Shown here in pieces: positions 1 to 4,804 of a stretch of 5,993 bases of DNA. The translations under genes and the position numbers were made by a program. The first letter of the stretch is position 1, and every line of letters begins with the position of its first letter. This DNA comes from Oscillospiraceae bacterium (lineage in GTDB: Bacteria; Bacillota; Clostridia; Oscillospirales; Ruminococcaceae). Where the stretch lies: the NCBI GenBank assembly GCA_900757485.1, contig CAAEOA010000176.1, positions 1 to 5,993 on the forward strand, in the 5' to 3' direction. Below the pieces are notes generated by a model. The model searched no databases. It saw only the letters and a list, made by a program, of their open reading frames with translations, and had not been told where the DNA came from.

Positions 1-893
1 AGGGGGAAAGCGTTTGGCTGACTCAGTTTTTGGCGCTTGTCATGAAGCAATTTGCACCCATTGCCGAGCAATACGGAGATCATGATTATTCTGTGCAGCT
101 TGTGGATACCGCTCAAAAATTATTGGAAGCGGTGGAAGAGTCAGCATGGGATGGAGAATGGTATCTGCGTGCCTTTTTTGATGACGGGGATAAGATGGGC
201 TCGAATCAATCAAAAGAGTGCAAAATTGATTCACTGCCCCAAAGCTTTAGTATTTTATCCGGTATGGCGAATCGGGAACGGATTTCTTCTGCTCTTGACA
301 GCGTATATACACAGTTGGTTGATCAGGATAACCAACTCATTGCATTATTTGCTCCGGCGTATGATATTTCGGAGCAAAATCCGGGCTATGTAAAAGCTTA
401 TCCCATCGGTATTCGCGAAAACGGCGGTCAGTATACGCACAGTGCGGTTTGGTATGCAATGGCAACTTTACAATCAGGGAATATACAGCGAGGCTATGAA
501 TTACTGCAAATGCTGAATCCTGCACACCGGTGTGAAAGTAAGGAACTGTTTGAAAAATATCTGGCAGAGCCATATTATATGGTGGCGGATATTTATACGA
601 ATCCGGGCGCGTACGGGCGAGGGGGATGGAGCATTTACACCGGTGCGGCAGGTTGGTATTTTAAAACGGTATTGGAATATTTTTTGGGAATACAATTGCG
701 GTTCGGGAGACTATACCTTCACCCTATGATTCCTAAATCCTGGGACGGATTTACCGCATCGATGAAAATACAGGACACCCAGTTGGAAATAGAAGTAAAA
801 AATACAGGATCTTCTGCTTTAAATGACAATGGAATCACCTGTGAATATGTTGTGTTGGACGGACAAAAACACCATGTTATAGTAGAATGTTGA
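1..893 (+). CDS. C-terminal part of a GH94-type enzyme, probably cyclic beta-1,2-glucan synthase (partial, 5' end outside window)
   Basis: The reading frame is open from the left edge (first whole codon at 3), and the protein enters mid-domain with GESVWLTQFL, so the TTG at 30 is internal and not a start. 296 residues are visible, ending at TGA 891-893. Conserved GH94 blocks of the NdvB/ChvB type follow in order: GESVWL, YPIGIRENGGQYTHSAVW, MLNPAHR, EPYYMVADIYTNP, GRGGWSIYTGAAGWYF, then LHPMIPKSWDGF and a C-terminal beta-rich tail. In full-length cyclic beta-1,2-glucan synthases (about 2,800 residues) a membrane GT84 domain polymerises and cyclises glucose from UDP-glucose, and this C-terminal phosphorylase domain trims chain length. 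The catalytic Asp region (WNDG block) would lie upstream and cannot be checked. The alternative is a shorter stand-alone 1,2-beta-oligoglucan phosphorylase, which the visible part cannot exclude. GH94 assignment is firm; the exact enzyme is inferred. Confidence 0.85.
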   Translation, partial: GESVWLTQFLALVMKQFAPIAEQYGDHDYSVQLVDTAQKLLEAVEESAWDGEWYLRAFFDDGDKMGSNQSKECKIDSLPQSFSILSGMANRERISSALDSVYTQLVDQDNQLIALFAPAYDISEQNPGYVKAYPIGIRENGGQYTHSAVWYAMATLQSGNIQRGYELLQMLNPAHRCESKELFEKYLAEPYYMVADIYTNPGAYGRGGWSIYTGAAGWYFKTVLEYFLGIQLRFGRLYLHPMIPKSWDGFTASMKIQDTQLEIEVKNTGSSALNDNGITCEYVVLDGQKHHVIVEC

Positions 894-930
894 TTCCTCT
901 CAAAACCTGCATTGTTTGAGTGATGCACAA

Positions 931-961
931 AACAAGCCGCCGGTGAATCCGGCGGCTTGTT
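931..961 (+). terminator. Stem-loop terminator after the GH94 gene
   Basis: A perfect 13-bp inverted repeat (AACAAGCCGCCGG, loop TGAAT, CCGGCGGCTTGTT) begins 37 bp after the GH94 stop. The stem is GC-rich in its upper part with an AACAAG/CTTGTT base, so the U-rich part lies inside the stem and only CTTGTTCAG follows on the plus strand. On the minus strand the stem is followed by TTGTG, so it may also work for transcripts arriving from lexA. The structure is certain; its use as a terminator is inferred from its position. Confidence 0.7.
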
Positions 962-1025
962 CAGTCTGTCGAAAAACTATAAATTGTAGCCCTTTATAAT
1001 GGAGAAACCGAGGATATGTGCATCG

Positions 1026-1044
1026 CGTCTTGCTCGTCAAGACG
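1026..1044. repeat. Small perfect stem-loop in the GH94/lexA convergent region
   Basis: CGTCTTG, loop CTCGT, CAAGACG forms a 7-bp perfect hairpin. It is the middle of three hairpins between the convergent GH94 and lexA genes and lies 9 bp from the lexA-proximal one. There is no U-tract on either strand. It could be an accessory part of a terminator or part of a dispersed intergenic element; nothing in the sequence settles this. Confidence 0.4.
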
Positions 1045-1053
1045 AACGACCAT

Positions 1054-1083
1054 CAACAATCCGCGTCGCAACGCGGATTGTTG
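1054..1083 (-). terminator. Stem-loop terminator after lexA
   Basis: A perfect 13-bp inverted repeat (CAACAATCCGCGT, 4-base loop CGCA, ACGCGGATTGTTG) lies 4 bp beyond the lexA stop codon (1088-1090, minus strand). Read in the lexA direction the stem ends in GGATTGTTG and is followed by ATGGTC, so the U-richness is within the stem rather than after it. Its placement directly after the stop makes it the likely lexA terminator or 3'-end-stabilising hairpin. Confidence 0.62.
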
Positions 1084-1087
1084 TTAG

Positions 1088-1672
1088 TTATTCATAATTA
1101 CGAACCAATCCGATCACTCGTCCTAAAATCACGACTTGTTCGCTGATGATCGGTTGCATGGTATCGTTTTCCGGCTGCAATCTAAAATGTCCGTTTTCTT
1201 TGTAAAAGGTTTTAACAGTTGCTTCGTCCTCGATCATTGCAATGACCATTTGTCCGTTTTCTGCATAGGAGGTTCGCTTAGCAATAATATAATCACCGTC
1301 TAATATACCGGCGTTTATCATACTTTCTCCCTGCACCCGCAGTGCGAAAAAATCTTTCACATTTGAATGCAATCCCGAAAATGGGAGATATCCTTCGATA
1401 TTTTCAATGGCAGTAATCGGCACACCTGCGGCTACTTTGCCCAATATCGGAACCTGCGCGGAATGCCCGCTGTTAGGCAGGCGGATAGCTCGGTTCAGAC
1501 CGCTGTCCTTTTCCAGCAGACCTTCTTCGATCAGCATATTCAGATATTTATGTACGGTTGATGTCGACTTGATTCCCAAATCGGTACAGATTTCACGAAC
1601 GGTGGGAGAATAATTATCTTGAATTCTCTCTGCAACATAATCATATATTTGGGTGGCAAGTTCATTGAGCAT
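1088..1672 (-). CDS. lexA: LexA repressor, SOS-response transcriptional regulator
   Basis: This 194-residue protein is a full-length LexA. Residues 1-65 form the winged helix-turn-helix, with SPTVREICTDLGIKSTSTVHKYL (about 22-44) as its core and recognition helix. The C-terminal S24-type autoprotease domain has the self-cleavage site AAGVP (Ala82-Gly83), the nucleophile in GESM (Ser117) and the general-base lysine in ATVK (Lys154), so it should be RecA-cleavable. LexA dimers repress DNA-repair genes and normally lexA itself until DNA damage. The ATG at 1672 is chosen because the N-terminus aligns with the family and an AAAGGA sits about 13 nt upstream (1685-1691), slightly far but usable. Two tandem promoters and a palindrome cluster lie upstream. 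The HTH-to-cleavage-site linker looks short, making the protein a little smaller than the roughly 205 residues common in Firmicutes. A phage-type LexA-like repressor is unlikely because nothing phage-like is nearby. Confidence 0.96.
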   Translation of the reverse strand: MLNELATQIYDYVAERIQDNYSPTVREICTDLGIKSTSTVHKYLNMLIEEGLLEKDSGLNRAIRLPNSGHSAQVPILGKVAAGVPITAIENIEGYLPFSGLHSNVKDFFALRVQGESMINAGILDGDYIIAKRTSYAENGQMVIAMIEDEATVKTFYKENGHFRLQPENDTMQPIISEQVVILGRVIGLVRNYE

Positions 1673-1757
1673 ATCAATCGTTCATTCCTTTCTTGAAAAA
1701 ATCACCTGCACAGCAAGTGTTATGATACATCGCTTTAGATTGCATTTTATGCGGCAC

Positions 1758-1777
1758 GCAGAGGCAACAGCCTCTGC
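1758..1777. repeat. 8-bp stem-loop at the 5' end of the lexA leader (terminator-shaped on the plus strand)
   Basis: GCAGAGGC, loop AACA, GCCTCTGC is a perfect hairpin. In the lexA direction it would start about 3-4 nt after the start site expected for promoter P1, giving the mRNA a 5'-terminal hairpin. Read on the plus strand it is followed by TTTGCTTTTTATT, the classical shape of an intrinsic terminator, and could stop antisense transcription entering the lexA promoter region. The structure is seen; both roles are inferred. Confidence 0.55.
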
Positions 1778-1787
1778 TTTGCTTTTT

Positions 1788-1816
1788 ATTATAACACATA
1801 CTACTTGCGCTGTGAA
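1788..1816 (-). promoter_or_regulatory. lexA promoter P1 (sigma-A type)
   Basis: On the minus strand, TTCACA (1811-1816, 5 of 6 to TTGACA), a 17-nt spacer and a perfect TATAAT (1788-1793). The start site is expected near 1781, giving a leader of about 108 nt before the lexA ATG, with a hairpin at its very 5' end. No other gene lies between this promoter and lexA. Confidence 0.7.
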
Positions 1817-1830
1817 GCGAGCAGTGTAAC

Positions 1831-1874
1831 AATGTTCTTGAGAACGTTCGAAATCTATGATTTCGGTCACGTTC
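1831..1874. promoter_or_regulatory. Palindrome cluster between the two lexA promoters: candidate LexA operator
   Basis: Plus-strand half-sites are GTTC at 1834, GAAC at 1842, GTTC at 1846 and GTTC at 1871, four copies in 41 bp. GTTCTTGAGAAC (1834-1845) is a 5+2+5 palindrome, extended by AA/TT flanks to 1831-1848. Overlapping it, 1842-1874 forms a second imperfect inverted repeat: GAACGT/ACGTTC outside and CGAAATC/GATTTCG inside around a TAT loop. The site is 15 bp upstream of the P1 -35 and just downstream of the P2 start. Gram-positive LexA usually binds GAAC-N4-GTTC; that exact arrangement is absent here, and what is present is the everted GTTC-N4-GAAC. The symmetry is certain; LexA binding is inferred from location and half-site identity. 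Confidence 0.45.
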
Positions 1875-1881
1875 CAAGGTT

Positions 1882-1910
1882 ATTATAACGTATTTTGCTG
1901 AGAATAACAA
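1882..1910 (-). promoter_or_regulatory. lexA promoter P2 (upstream, sigma-A type)
   Basis: On the minus strand, TTGTTA (1905-1910, 4 of 6), a 17-nt spacer and a perfect TATAAT (1882-1887), with AT-rich sequence upstream that could act as an UP element. It shares the ten bases GTTATAATAA with P1. Start expected near 1875, so its transcript would open with the 1842-1874 inverted repeat. It lies 72 bp beyond the DUF4363 stop, where no strong terminator is visible, so some lexA transcription may also come by read-through. Confidence 0.6.
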
Positions 1911-1981
1911 TACACAAATATAAAATATTCATAACTGTTTTCAGGAAACAACGAAAAGAACTTTGCAGGAAAGCCGTCGTT

Positions 1982-2362
1982 TTATAAAATATTTTTAAAG
2001 ATCGGCAGTTCGGATTCCCAAACGTGCTCAATCATGGTAATTGTTTCATTTATTTTTGAACAAAATTCTGCGGTATCTTGATATTGTATCAAAAATTTTA
2101 ATTCAGAGATGGATTGATTAATGGTGTCAATTTCATTGTGCTTGACATAAAGCAAAAGCCACTTTTCTTTCTCATCCCATTTTTTTTGAATATTTTCTGA
2201 TTCTTTTACCGCTTTTTCGATGTCTCCTTGTATTGCGGCTTGTTCGGCGGCCATTAGATATTCTTTCATCTGGGTTTTCATATGATAGGTATTCATAATG
2301 CCCATTGTACTGAGCATTGCAACTAAAATAAACAGAACAGATATGATTACGGCACGATTCAT
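1982..2362 (-). CDS. DUF4363 family small membrane-anchored protein
   Basis: This is a 126-residue protein with one N-terminal membrane helix (about 4-23, uncleaved signal-anchor type) and an alpha-helical extracytoplasmic part. Features match the DUF4363 family: a KKWDEKEKWLLLYVKHNEID block (60-79), a following helix ending at about residue 95, and a C-terminal H-x-x-E-x-E-LPIFKNIL-type end. The function is not established; members often sit directly beside DUF421 genes, as here. Its start lies 21 nt after the DUF421 stop with AAGGA about 11 nt before the ATG, so the two genes form one operon. The N-terminal anchor suggests it works at the membrane, perhaps as a partner of the DUF421 protein (inference). 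No cysteine lipobox is present, so it is not a lipoprotein. Confidence 0.85.
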   Translation of the reverse strand: MNRAVIISVLFILVAMLSTMGIMNTYHMKTQMKEYLMAAEQAAIQGDIEKAVKESENIQKKWDEKEKWLLLYVKHNEIDTINQSISELKFLIQYQDTAEFCSKINETITMIEHVWESELPIFKNIL

Positions 2363-2383
2363 GGCAATAATATTCCTTTTTTA

Positions 2384-3055
2384 TTATATTGATTTTGTGA
2401 CAACGTATTCTTCACCGGACTCATTAATGGTCATTAAAAAAACATCTTTTACATTTAGATTTTTCGCTTTTAATTTTCTGTTAAGCCAATCCATTGAAAA
2501 GCCGAATATTTCCAAAGCAGAAGAAATGACTGTACCGTCGCTGATTACAACGAGAGGCGGCTTTTTGTCGGCACCGTTTATACCCAGCATTTCCGGGGTA
2601 ATGGTCTGTGCTGTATATTTTTGCAGCACGCTGACCTTTCCCGTTGTTTCTACAATAGCATAATTGACGTCTTTGATATCAAATATTCCATTTTCCCGCA
2701 GCGCTTCCATTAAATCATCGATGGAAAATCGAAGTTTTTTCAGCTGTTTTTGATTGATAATACCGTCTTTTATGATAACCACAGGATTTCCGGAGAAAAA
2801 ACCTCGAAATCGTTTACTTTTCAGTGACAAAGCGGAGACGACAAATTCAAACATAACAAGTGCCAAAATGGGAACTGCTCCCAGTATCATCGGAATATTC
2901 GTGTCTTCGATGGGAAGCGCTGCAATATTGGAAATGAGAATGGTTGTGACAAGTTCAGATGGCTGCAATTCTCCCAGTTGTCGTTTTCCCATGAGTCTCA
3001 TACAAAAAATAACAAGAAAATAAAGCAATACAGCCCTGATAAACACTACTAACAT
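2384..3055 (-). CDS. DUF421 (YetF-like) membrane protein
   Basis: This 223-residue protein has the normal YetF-family build. Three hydrophobic N-terminal segments (about 4-19, 34-48 and 55-77) surround the signature RLMGKRQLGELQPSELV (20-36). A cytoplasmic C-terminal domain follows with GNPVVIIKDGIINQKQLKK (89-107), a DDLMEALRENGIFDIKDV block (113-130) and AIVETTGKVSVL (133-144). The molecular function is unresolved. In Bacillus, DUF421 proteins (YetF, YdfS and the 2Duf protein of the mobile spoVA operon) have been linked to spore membrane and resistance properties, which fits the adjacent germination operon. The ATG at 3055 has AGAGGA about 9 nt upstream, and the sequence starts directly with the first membrane helix. 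It is the first gene of a two-gene operon with DUF4363, divergent from gerAA. The DUF421 assignment is firm; a sporulation role is inferred. Confidence 0.9.
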   Translation of the reverse strand: MLVVFIRAVLLYFLVIFCMRLMGKRQLGELQPSELVTTILISNIAALPIEDTNIPMILGAVPILALVMFEFVVSALSLKSKRFRGFFSGNPVVIIKDGIINQKQLKKLRFSIDDLMEALRENGIFDIKDVNYAIVETTGKVSVLQKYTAQTITPEMLGINGADKKPPLVVISDGTVISSALEIFGFSMDWLNRKLKAKNLNVKDVFLMTINESGEEYVVTKSI

Positions 3056-3082
3056 GGTGGATATTCCTCTTTTCCTTCGGTT

Positions 3083-3170
3083 TTGTGCATGATATTTTCA
3101 GTATTTCCTTTTTACTCTGAATTATCAGAGCAATAGTGGTAACAATGAATATAGATATTGCTTGTGCATG
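3083..3170 (+). repeat. TTGTGCATG direct repeat pair in the divergent DUF421/gerAA region
   Basis: The 9-mer TTGTGCATG occurs at 3083-3091 and 3162-3170, both on the plus strand and 79 bp apart, within a 175-bp intergenic region. The copies bracket the 3115-3130 palindrome. They could be regulator half-sites. Their GCATG core also fits the loose -35 of forespore sigma factors, but I find no CATACTA-like -10 at the right distance. Chance is possible. Confidence 0.3.
3115..3130. promoter_or_regulatory. Palindrome in the divergent DUF421/gerAA intergenic region, possible operator
   Basis: CTCTGA, spacer ATTA, TCAGAG is a perfect 6+4+6 inverted repeat 60 bp upstream of the DUF421 start and 100 bp upstream of gerAA. 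A weak sigma-A-like promoter for DUF421 overlaps it on the minus strand (TTCATT, 17 nt, GATAAT). No good sigma-A or sigma-G promoter was found for gerAA, although receptor operons of this kind are typically forespore-expressed. The palindrome is certain; its role is a guess. Confidence 0.35.
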
Positions 3171-3230
3171 GCTTCGTAAGTATTAGATATGGATGCTTAG
3201 AACTGTTTCGCGGAAGGATATGAGATTATT

Positions 3231-4766
3231 ATGTTTCAATTTTTCAAAGATAAATTACAGTACATGAAGACAGAGCGGAAGTTCAGTCGATCGCCTGAAC
3301 TTCCCGAAACAAGCAGTAAGCTAACGGAAAACTTAAATGATAATCTGATTACAATTATGGAGAAATACCGTAATTCTTCCGATTTTTTAAAAAGAGAAAT
3401 TTTGTTGGACGGTCATTCTGTGGCAATATTGGCTGATGAGGGAATGATTGATCTGCAAACCATGACGGAGATGATATTTGAACCGCTTCAGCAAGCAAAA
3501 TTTTCTTCTCAAGCAACGCCGACGGATATCTATGATTACATTGAGCAAAAAATTATCATCGGTATCGATGTAACCGATGTTTATGATTGTGAAAGTGTTT
3601 TCAGCTTTATTATGTCTGGATTTATTGTCATTTTGATTGACGGCTTGTGCAAAGGGATTGCGGTAGGTGTACAAGGGTTTCAATTCCGTTCCATTTCAGA
3701 ACCGTCGAGTGAGATCAATCTGCGTGGATCCCGCGAAGGATTTACCGAGCCGATTCGAATTAATCTAACTATGATTCGGCGCCGTATCAAATCTCCGGAT
3801 ATGAAATTTGAGCTGTTTAAAATCGGAAAGGTCAGTAATACTGATGTATGCATGGTATATATGAATAGTAAAGTATCGGATAAACTGCTTCGGGAAATTC
3901 GGCATAAACTGAGGAACATCGATATGGATATCATTTTGGAATCGGGGTATATTCAACCCTTTTTACAGGGCAGCCCATGGTCTTTTTTCTCTGATGTAGG
4001 CACAACAGAGCGTCCCGATACTCTCTGCGCCAAAATCTGTGAGGGCAGAGTGGGGATTTTAGTGGATGGTACGCCGTTTGCGTTGATCGTTCCGTATTTA
4101 TTTAATGAGAATTTTCAGAGTATTGATGATTATTGCCACAAGCCATATTTTGCTACTTTTATTCGCTGGATCAAGTATATTTCCTTTTTTACAACCATTT
4201 TGCTTCCCGGCGTTTATGTTGCTGTCGGCACATTTCATCCTGAACTATTTCCTCATGCACTGTTGTTTAATATTGCGGCGGCAGAAGAAACCACGCCGCT
4301 GCCGTTGGTTTTAGAGGCACTGGTCATTCATTTTATCTATGAGATTATGCACGAGGCAGGATTGCGTCTGCCGCGTCCGGTCGGACATGCAGTAAGCATC
4401 GTGGGCGGATTGGTAATCGGCGATGCTGCGGTGACCGCAGGGTTGATCGGAGCCCCGATGGTTATGGTTGTTGCTTTGACGGCTATCAGCTCCTTTGTGG
4501 TACCGTCCTTGTATGAATCGGTATCAATACTTCGATTTGGATTTATTATTATCGGCGGAATATCGGGACTTTACGGAATCACTCTGGGGCTTGCCTTTCT
4601 GTCGGTGAATCTCAGTAAGCTAAACAATTTCGGCGCACCTTATTTGGCTCCGTTATCTCCTTTCAGCTTAAAAGCAATGAAAGATGTTTTAATTCGAGCC
4701 GGTTGGCATCGCTTAAGTAAATCAAATGCAAAAATACAGGACTTTAAAGGAGTCGATATTGATTGA
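3231..4766 (+). CDS. gerAA: GerA-family spore germination receptor, A subunit
   Basis: This 511-residue protein is full length for the family. The N-terminal half (about 30-300) is the two-subdomain cytosolic part, with SEPSSEINLRGSREGFTEPI (156-175) and the signature TERPDTLCAKICEGRVGILV (259-278) leading to DGTPFALIVPYLFNENFQS. The C-terminal half has about five membrane segments (around 311-333, 352-371, 386-404, 406-425 and 432-458), including LRLPRPVGHAVSIVGG (378-393). In Bacillus the A subunit oligomerises into a nutrient-gated ion channel in the spore inner membrane and works with B and C subunits. The ATG at 3231 follows AAGGA (3214-3218) at 12 nt; the overlapping ATG at 3220 is out of frame. 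It is the first gene of gerAA-gerAB-gerAC, with gerAB 38 nt downstream. The symbol denotes family position only: whether this is a GerA, GerB or GerK equivalent, and its germinant, cannot be read from sequence. Confidence 0.95.
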   Translation: MFQFFKDKLQYMKTERKFSRSPELPETSSKLTENLNDNLITIMEKYRNSSDFLKREILLDGHSVAILADEGMIDLQTMTEMIFEPLQQAKFSSQATPTDIYDYIEQKIIIGIDVTDVYDCESVFSFIMSGFIVILIDGLCKGIAVGVQGFQFRSISEPSSEINLRGSREGFTEPIRINLTMIRRRIKSPDMKFELFKIGKVSNTDVCMVYMNSKVSDKLLREIRHKLRNIDMDIILESGYIQPFLQGSPWSFFSDVGTTERPDTLCAKICEGRVGILVDGTPFALIVPYLFNENFQSIDDYCHKPYFATFIRWIKYISFFTTILLPGVYVAVGTFHPELFPHALLFNIAAAEETTPLPLVLEALVIHFIYEIMHEAGLRLPRPVGHAVSIVGGLVIGDAAVTAGLIGAPMVMVVALTAISSFVVPSLYESVSILRFGFIIIGGISGLYGITLGLAFLSVNLSKLNNFGAPYLAPLSPFSLKAMKDVLIRAGWHRLSKSNAKIQDFKGVDID

Positions 4767-4788
4767 CGCTGAACGCCGACACTGCATG

Positions 4789-4796
4789 AAAAGGGG
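4789..4796 (+). promoter_or_regulatory. Ribosome binding site that fixes a TTG start for gerAB
   Basis: AAAAGGGG lies 8 nt before TTG 4805-4807. In the gerAB frame a stop at 4787-4789 excludes any earlier start, and no ATG occurs before residue 60, which would remove the first two membrane helices. The nearby ATGs at 4786 and 4798 are in another frame. TTG is therefore the start. Confidence 0.75.
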
Positions 4797-4804
4797 TATG
4801 GACA

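Larger units (their letters stand above)
1673..1981. other. 309-bp lexA upstream region without a gene
   Basis: This gap holds, from the lexA side, the ribosome binding site, the leader hairpin, promoter P1, the palindrome cluster and promoter P2. The rest (about 1911-1981) is AT-rich and lies just after the DUF4363 stop. It has only weak hairpins (for example TGTTT/AAACA at 1936-1950) and no convincing terminator for the DUF421-DUF4363 transcript. Open frames here are short, lack family resemblance, and cross promoters and hairpins, so no gene is called. Confidence 0.6.

Noticed and set aside
30..893. GH94 fragment as a complete gene starting at TTG 30
   Set aside because: The frame is open to the window edge, and the residues before position 30 (GESVWLTQF) match the family, so the gene is truncated by the window and not complete.
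1834..1849. Canonical Gram-positive SOS box at the lexA promoter
   Set aside because: No GAAC-N4-GTTC exists here. The adjacent GAAC and GTTC (1842-1849) have no spacer, so the site is reported only as a candidate of altered geometry.
1674..1910. 78-residue minus-strand open frame upstream of lexA
   Set aside because: It crosses promoter P1, the P2 -10 box and three inverted repeats, has no family resemblance, and ends just before the lexA start. It is best explained as a chance frame in a regulatory region.
2298..2663. 121-residue plus-strand open frame
   Set aside because: It is antisense to DUF4363 and DUF421, both of which have clear family motifs and proper ribosome binding sites. It is a shadow frame.
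3146..3173. TGAATA followed by CATGGCT as a sigma-G promoter for gerAA
   Set aside because: The spacing is about 15 nt instead of 17-18 and the -10 matches CATACTA poorly.
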